The position numbers were made by a program, and so were the translations under genes. A stretch of 64,000 nucleotides of DNA from Bacteroidota bacterium (GTDB lineage: Bacteria > Bacteroidota > Bacteroidia > JAHEXY01): assembly GCA_023251875.1 (NCBI GenBank), contig JAHEXY010000004.1, forward strand, positions 229,294 through 293,293, in the 5' to 3' direction. The first letter of the stretch is position 1. Each line of letters opens with the position of its first letter. This document shows, piece after piece, positions 60,377 through 64,000 of this stretch. Below the pieces are notes generated by a model. The model was given only the letters and a program-made list of their open reading frames with translations. It was not told where the DNA came from and searched no databases.

Positions 60377-63300
60377 TTAACTTGCTGTTGAGTATTCTTT
60401 CTTTTGAGCAACTGTATTAGGTTGCTCTTCTTTTTCTTTTGTAAAGTCAACCACAGTTGGTATTGCAATTGCAATAGATGAATAGGTACCTGAAATAACT
60501 CCTATCAATAAAGAAAAAGTAAATCCTCTTACGATATCACCACCAAATAAGAATGTAGTTGCCAATACTAATATTACTGTTAATGCTGTATTAACCGTTC
60601 TACTCATGGTATCGTTAATAGCTTTATTAATAACAGGTATCAATTGTGATTTTCCCATTTGAGAAAAATTAGGAGCATTTTCTCTAATTCTATCAAATAC
60701 AACAACCGTATCATTGATTGAATATCCTACAACAGTTAATAAGGCTGCAATTAATTCTTTATCTACTTCCAATACAAATGGAACTCTTCCCCATAATAAA
60801 GTATAACCTGCTAATACAAATAATACGTCATGAAAAAGTGAAAACAATGCACCTAAACCAAATCTCCAGTTTCTAAATCTCAAGGCAACATACAAGAAGA
60901 TGGCTGTTAAAGCAAAGAACACAGATAAAATTGCCGACCATTTTAAGTCATCTGCTACCGTAGGTCCAACTTTTTGTGAACTTTCAATAGTAACCGTGCT
61001 ACTAATTGAACTCAACCCGCTTGTTAATGCAGCTTCTACTTTTGCATCAGCATTTTCAGATTTATCTTCAATTAAATAATTACTGGTAATTTTTAATTGA
61101 TTGTTGGTACCATAAACTTTTACTTGCGGTACTTCATTATCAAAATTAGCTTTTAGTGCGTTTTGTGCTTCTTGCGGGCTTACTACTTTATCAAAGCTAA
61201 CTACATAACTTCTTCCACCGCTAAAATCAATACCGTAATTAAAACCCCTTATGGCAAAAGAAATAGCCCCAAAAATGATAAATGCAGCAAAGATTCCATA
61301 AAACACTCTGCGTTGTTCAACAAATTTGATGTTTAAATGTTTTAGAAAACCTTCTGTTAATTTGGTTGAAAATTTAATATCAACTTTTTTATCCAATAAC
61401 CATAAAAATACGAGGCGGGTAATAAATACACTTGTAATAAATGAAGTAATTACACCAATAATGAATGTGATAGCAAAACCTTGAATAGGCCCCGAGCCAA
61501 ATACAGCAAGAATGGTTCCTGTAATAATGTGGGTAGCGTTGGCATCTATAATGGGACTTAATGCTCTTTTGTATCCAACGTCAATAGCTGTTCTTAAGCC
61601 TTTTCCTAAAGCCAATTCATCTCGCACACGTTCATTAATAAGTACGTTGGCGTCAACTGCCATACCCATTGTAAGCACAATACCCAATATACCGGGAAGT
61701 GTTAATACAGCTCCAAAAGAAGCAAGTACACCCACCAAGAAAAATAAGTTGATTAAAAGAGCAAGATTCGCATTCCATCCTGAATTGCTATAGTAAAATA
61801 CCATAAACACAAGAATCAATAGAAATGCTACTGCAAATGACATTAAACCATCATGAATGGCTTGCGCTCCTAAAGATGGCCCAACAACAGCTTCTTCCAC
61901 TATACGTGCAGGAGCTGGAAGTTTACCAGCTTTTAATACGTTAGCTAAATCTTTGGCTTCGTTTAAAGTAAAATTTCCATGTATGGATGTTCTTCCGTTT
62001 GGAATTTCTCCTTCAACCACCGGATTTGAATAAACATAATTATCCAATACAACAGCAATACATCTTTTAGGTTCTTCTTTTGAAGCAGCAGCAGTCATCA
62101 ATTTCCAGGTATTAGCACCTTCTGCATTCATGCTCATGCTAATTTCCACATTGTTATTTTGTCCAAAATCTGGCCTTGCATCGGTAACAACATCTCCTTC
62201 AAGTGGAGCTTTATTATCAGATCCCTTTACTTTTATTGCAACCAATGATAAAAACTCCTCTCCTTTTGCATTTTTTTCAGATTTGGCTGTCCATAATAAT
62301 CTTAAATTAGGAGGCATTACATTAGCAACTTCTTTTTGAGCAAGCATAGCATTAACAGCAGCTGTATCACGAACTAGGCAATGTCCAACAACACAACCAG
62401 AACCTAACTGATATCCTTTTTCTGTTTGAACAATGTTTGGATTAAGAAGGATGAACAAAGGATTGTCTTCCTTGCTTGCATTCATACTTGAGTCTCCACT
62501 TGCGGCAGTAGTTGAATCATTTTTATGAAGAAATGAAAATGAAGAATCGGATTTCGCTGTAGCACTTGAATCTGGCTCTGTACTTTTAGCGCTTGCAGTT
62601 TGTTTACCACTTAATGAATCTTGTGCAGCTTTTTCAGCTTTTTTCATCGCTTTTAAACGAGTATTGGCTTCTCCTAAATATTGGTAGGCCTCAGAATTTT
62701 GGTACGTATCCCAAAATTCAAGTTTTGCAGTTCCTTGTAATAATTTACGAACACGATCAGGTTCTTTTACTCCGGGTAATTCAATTAATATTCTACCCGA
62801 TGTTCCTGCTTTTTGAATATTGGCTTGTGCCACACCAAAACGATCGATACGTGTACTTAAAATTTGGTAAGTACGATCAATAGCATCGTTGGCTTCTTTT
62901 CTAATTACTTCTAATACTTCTGCATTAGTAGAATTAAAAGTTATTTTTTCACTTTTACTTCTTACTGCTCCAAAAATGGCAGCTAATTTTGCATTAGGAT
63001 CTATTTGCTCAAATGCTTTTCCAAATAAAGTAACAAAATCATCTTGGCTGTGTTTTTGCATTTCTTCAGCTTTAACAATTGCCTTGTTAAAGGTTGAATC
63101 AGTCGTATTTTCAGCCATCGCTTTGATAAGATCCACCACAGATACCTCCATAGTAACGTTCATACCGCCTTTTAAGTCGAGCCCAAGATTAATTTCTTTT
63201 TCTTTACAATCTAAATAAGTATACGACCAAAGCCATACCTTCTGATTTTTTAAAGAATCAAGATAGATGGCTTCTTTTTCTGGATCTCCATTAGCAAATG

Positions 63301-63409
63301 CCTTAGCATTACTTTCAACGTAATGCGTTACAAATGTAAACGCTAATTCATACAGACATGCAATTGCTAATAAAATGGCAAAAAGTTTAATTACTCCTTT
63401 GTTATTCAT
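60377..63409 (-). CDS. secDF: Fused protein translocase subunit SecDF
   Basis: This 1010-aa protein joins SecD and SecF. SecD has LGLDLKGGMNVTMEVSV near the N-terminus (D/L-K-GG motif), a large periplasmic P1 region, NVLKAGKLPAPARIVEEAVVGPSLG and the transmembrane block around GMAVDANVLINERVRDELA. SecF has FNYGIDFSGG, GPTVADDLKWSA, VGYSINDTVVVFDRIREN and a final helix block. About 12 transmembrane helices are expected. A Ser/Lys/Asp-rich low-complexity insert (about residues 255-320) interrupts P1. SecDF uses the proton gradient to help Sec export. A -7 box and two heptamers lie upstream. Confidence 0.95.
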   Translation of the reverse strand: MNNKGVIKLFAILLAIACLYELAFTFVTHYVESNAKAFANGDPEKEAIYLDSLKNQKVWLWSYTYLDCKEKEINLGLDLKGGMNVTMEVSVVDLIKAMAENTTDSTFNKAIVKAEEMQKHSQDDFVTLFGKAFEQIDPNAKLAAIFGAVRSKSEKITFNSTNAEVLEVIRKEANDAIDRTYQILSTRIDRFGVAQANIQKAGTSGRILIELPGVKEPDRVRKLLQGTAKLEFWDTYQNSEAYQYLGEANTRLKAMKKAEKAAQDSLSGKQTASAKSTEPDSSATAKSDSSFSFLHKNDSTTAASGDSSMNASKEDNPLFILLNPNIVQTEKGYQLGSGCVVGHCLVRDTAAVNAMLAQKEVANVMPPNLRLLWTAKSEKNAKGEEFLSLVAIKVKGSDNKAPLEGDVVTDARPDFGQNNNVEISMSMNAEGANTWKLMTAAASKEEPKRCIAVVLDNYVYSNPVVEGEIPNGRTSIHGNFTLNEAKDLANVLKAGKLPAPARIVEEAVVGPSLGAQAIHDGLMSFAVAFLLILVFMVFYYSNSGWNANLALLINLFFLVGVLASFGAVLTLPGILGIVLTMGMAVDANVLINERVRDELALGKGLRTAIDVGYKRALSPIIDANATHIITGTILAVFGSGPIQGFAITFIIGVITSFITSVFITRLVFLWLLDKKVDIKFSTKLTEGFLKHLNIKFVEQRRVFYGIFAAFIIFGAISFAIRGFNYGIDFSGGRSYVVSFDKVVSPQEAQNALKANFDNEVPQVKVYGTNNQLKITSNYLIEDKSENADAKVEAALTSGLSSISSTVTIESSQKVGPTVADDLKWSAILSVFFALTAIFLYVALRFRNWRFGLGALFSLFHDVLFVLAGYTLLWGRVPFVLEVDKELIAALLTVVGYSINDTVVVFDRIRENAPNFSQMGKSQLIPVINKAINDTMSRTVNTALTVILVLATTFLFGGDIVRGFTFSLLIGVISGTYSSIAIAIPTVVDFTKEKEEQPNTVAQKKEYSTAS

Positions 63410-63420
63410 ATTAATTTTTT

Positions 63421-63439
63421 GTTCGTTGTTAGTTGTTAG
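63421..63439. repeat. Heptamer units upstream of secDF
   Basis: GTTCGTT, GTTAGTT and GTTAG lie 11 bp before the secDF ATG complement (63407-63409), the same unit as before tatA. Confidence 0.75.
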
Positions 63440-63477
63440 ATATTTCTACTAAAACCATAAAATTTTAAATTCAGGCG

Positions 63478-63486
63478 ACAAATATA
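63478..63486 (-). promoter_or_regulatory. -7 box upstream of secDF
   Basis: On the minus strand TAtaTTTGT matches the consensus, about 68 bp before the start. The heptamers would then lie in the mRNA leader. Confidence 0.45.
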
Positions 63487-63542
63487 AACTTTCTTATTCT
63501 AAAAGTATAATATTTGTTTGCGAATACTGTTTTCTTTTTTCT

Positions 63543-63657
63543 CGAACAACTAACAACGAGCAACTAATAACTAAGCAAATAGTCAAAATAGAAAGATTAT
63601 TTTTAACTTGCGTCCCGAAAAAATTTGGTTGTTAGTTATTCGTTGTTAGTTGTTGGG
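63543..63657. repeat. Heptamer clusters in both orientations between secDF and the permease gene
   Basis: CGAACAA, CTAACAA, CGAGCAA and CTAATAA units (63543-63577) face TTGGTTG, TTAGTTA, TTCGTTG and TTAGTTG units (63627-63657), so the two clusters could pair into a cruciform. The 63410-63837 gap holds these arrays, the secDF -7 box and AT-rich DNA, but no other gene that I can see. Confidence 0.7.
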
Positions 63658-63750
63658 GATGAATTTAAATAAAATTCCTTTCTAGACTTTTAATATATAA
63701 CATGATGGTAGCTCTAAACTAATTCTTAAAGGAAAAATACTACTAAGAAA

Positions 63751-63837
63751 TAACGAACAACTAATAACGAACAACTAACAACTAATAACTAATAACTAAT
63801 AACTAATAACTAACAACCAACAACCAACAACTAAACT
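63751..63837. repeat. Twelve-unit heptamer array before the permease start
   Basis: Twelve consecutive units of the form YAACNAA (TAACGAA, CAACTAA, TAACTAA x4, CAACCAA x2 among them) fill 63751-63834. ACT and the ATG at 63838 follow. Units differ at the first and fifth positions only. Confidence 0.92.
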
Positions 63838-64000
63838 ATGTCTCTATTCGCAAAAAAATCAATTGAGTCTTTAATAAAGGAATCGTCAGTAGAAGATAAA
63901 CACAGTTTAAAACGAAGCTTAAGTGCTGCAAATTTAGTTGCATTAGGTATTGGTGCTATTATTGGGGCGGGCTTATTTGTTCGCACAGCTTCTGCAGCGG
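63838..64000 (+). CDS. Amino acid permease, APC superfamily (3' partial)
   Basis: Only the first 54 codons are in the window; the gene continues past the right edge. MSLFAKKSIESLIKES is followed by KRSLSAANLVALGIGAIIGA, with the GIGAIIGAGLFV glycine-rich first helix of APC-family (cationic or general amino acid) transporters. A cytoplasmic-membrane amino acid transporter is likely; the substrate cannot be told. The start codon lies 3 bp after a 12-unit heptamer array. Confidence 0.85.
   Translation, partial: MSLFAKKSIESLIKESSVEDKHSLKRSLSAANLVALGIGAIIGAGLFVRTASAA

Noticed and set aside
63543-63837. A CRISPR-like array
   Set aside because: Repeats are 7 bp with no unique spacers and no cas genes nearby; they are simple tandem heptamers.

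Overview
This window is chromosomal DNA from a member of the Bacteroidota. The evidence is consistent: AT-rich sequence; two exported proteins ending in type IX secretion (T9SS) sorting domains; the T9SS outer-membrane protein PorQ next to cmk; Bacteroidota-type families (DUF4476, DUF2480, DUF2851, DUF4369-thioredoxin, LytS/LytTR signalling); a fused secDF; and repeated -7 promoter boxes of the Bacteroidota form TAnnTTTG. Nothing fixes the genus. No rRNA, tRNA, CRISPR array, phage or complete transposon was seen.

Layout. 1-3750: the end of a T9SS-exported dockerin/cohesin protein and a di-heme cytochrome c lipoprotein. 3736-11169 (minus): a cyclase/ATPase/TPR signalling protein, a CoA-type Nudix hydrolase, cmk, porQ and rlmD. 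11499-16769: a TlpA-like lipoprotein that lacks one redox cysteine, an M19 dipeptidase, gatB and punA. 16873-23604 (plus): a six-gene type II secretion/type IV pilus-like operon (E ATPase, D secretin, PilM/N-like, PilO-like, a lipoprotein, PilP/GspC-like). 23612-28642: a LutA-like protein, hemE, a subtilisin with a T9SS tail and a DUF4476 protein. 28890-35372 (plus): an envelope block of uppS, bamA, two skp/ompH genes, murI and fmt. 35374-44306: a decayed DUF4160/DUF2442 pair, rpsU, acyl-CoA dehydrogenase, apt, a zeta-toxin pair with a 57-aa partner, an L,D-transpeptidase, DUF2851 and a DUF433/DUF5615 toxin-antitoxin pair. 44598-49458: sucB, a BatD-like fragment, a TPR lipoprotein and a SCO/YwqK/YHYH group. 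49604-57073 (minus): a LytTR regulator and a TPR-LytS kinase bracketing small membrane and lipoproteins. 57152-64000: bacilliredoxin, alkaline phosphatase, a 52-aa membrane peptide, tatA, secDF and the start of an amino-acid permease.

The genes are mostly housekeeping and cell-envelope biogenesis. Several steps of one export route are present: SecDF and TatA at the inner membrane, Skp and BamA for outer-membrane assembly, PorQ for T9SS, and a separate T2SS-like apparatus.

The least explained signal is repetitive DNA. (1) A GC-rich palindromic element occurs about ten times. Five copies lie in frame inside rlmD, the DUF2851 gene and a ComEA-like gene, where they encode peptides such as SLSFGEGWGEV. 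(2) Arrays with a 7-bp period lie directly against start codons: 12 units before the permease, 5 before tatA, 4 before the PilM-like gene. (3) Two MITE-like hairpin elements and a TTAGAGCCTGTTTAAA end-repeat are present, one apparently truncating a DUF4160 gene. (4) Three sigma-54-like promoters, and an inverted repeat beside the promoter of a toxin-antitoxin operon, are candidate control sites. All functional calls come from reading motifs by eye; no database search was run.
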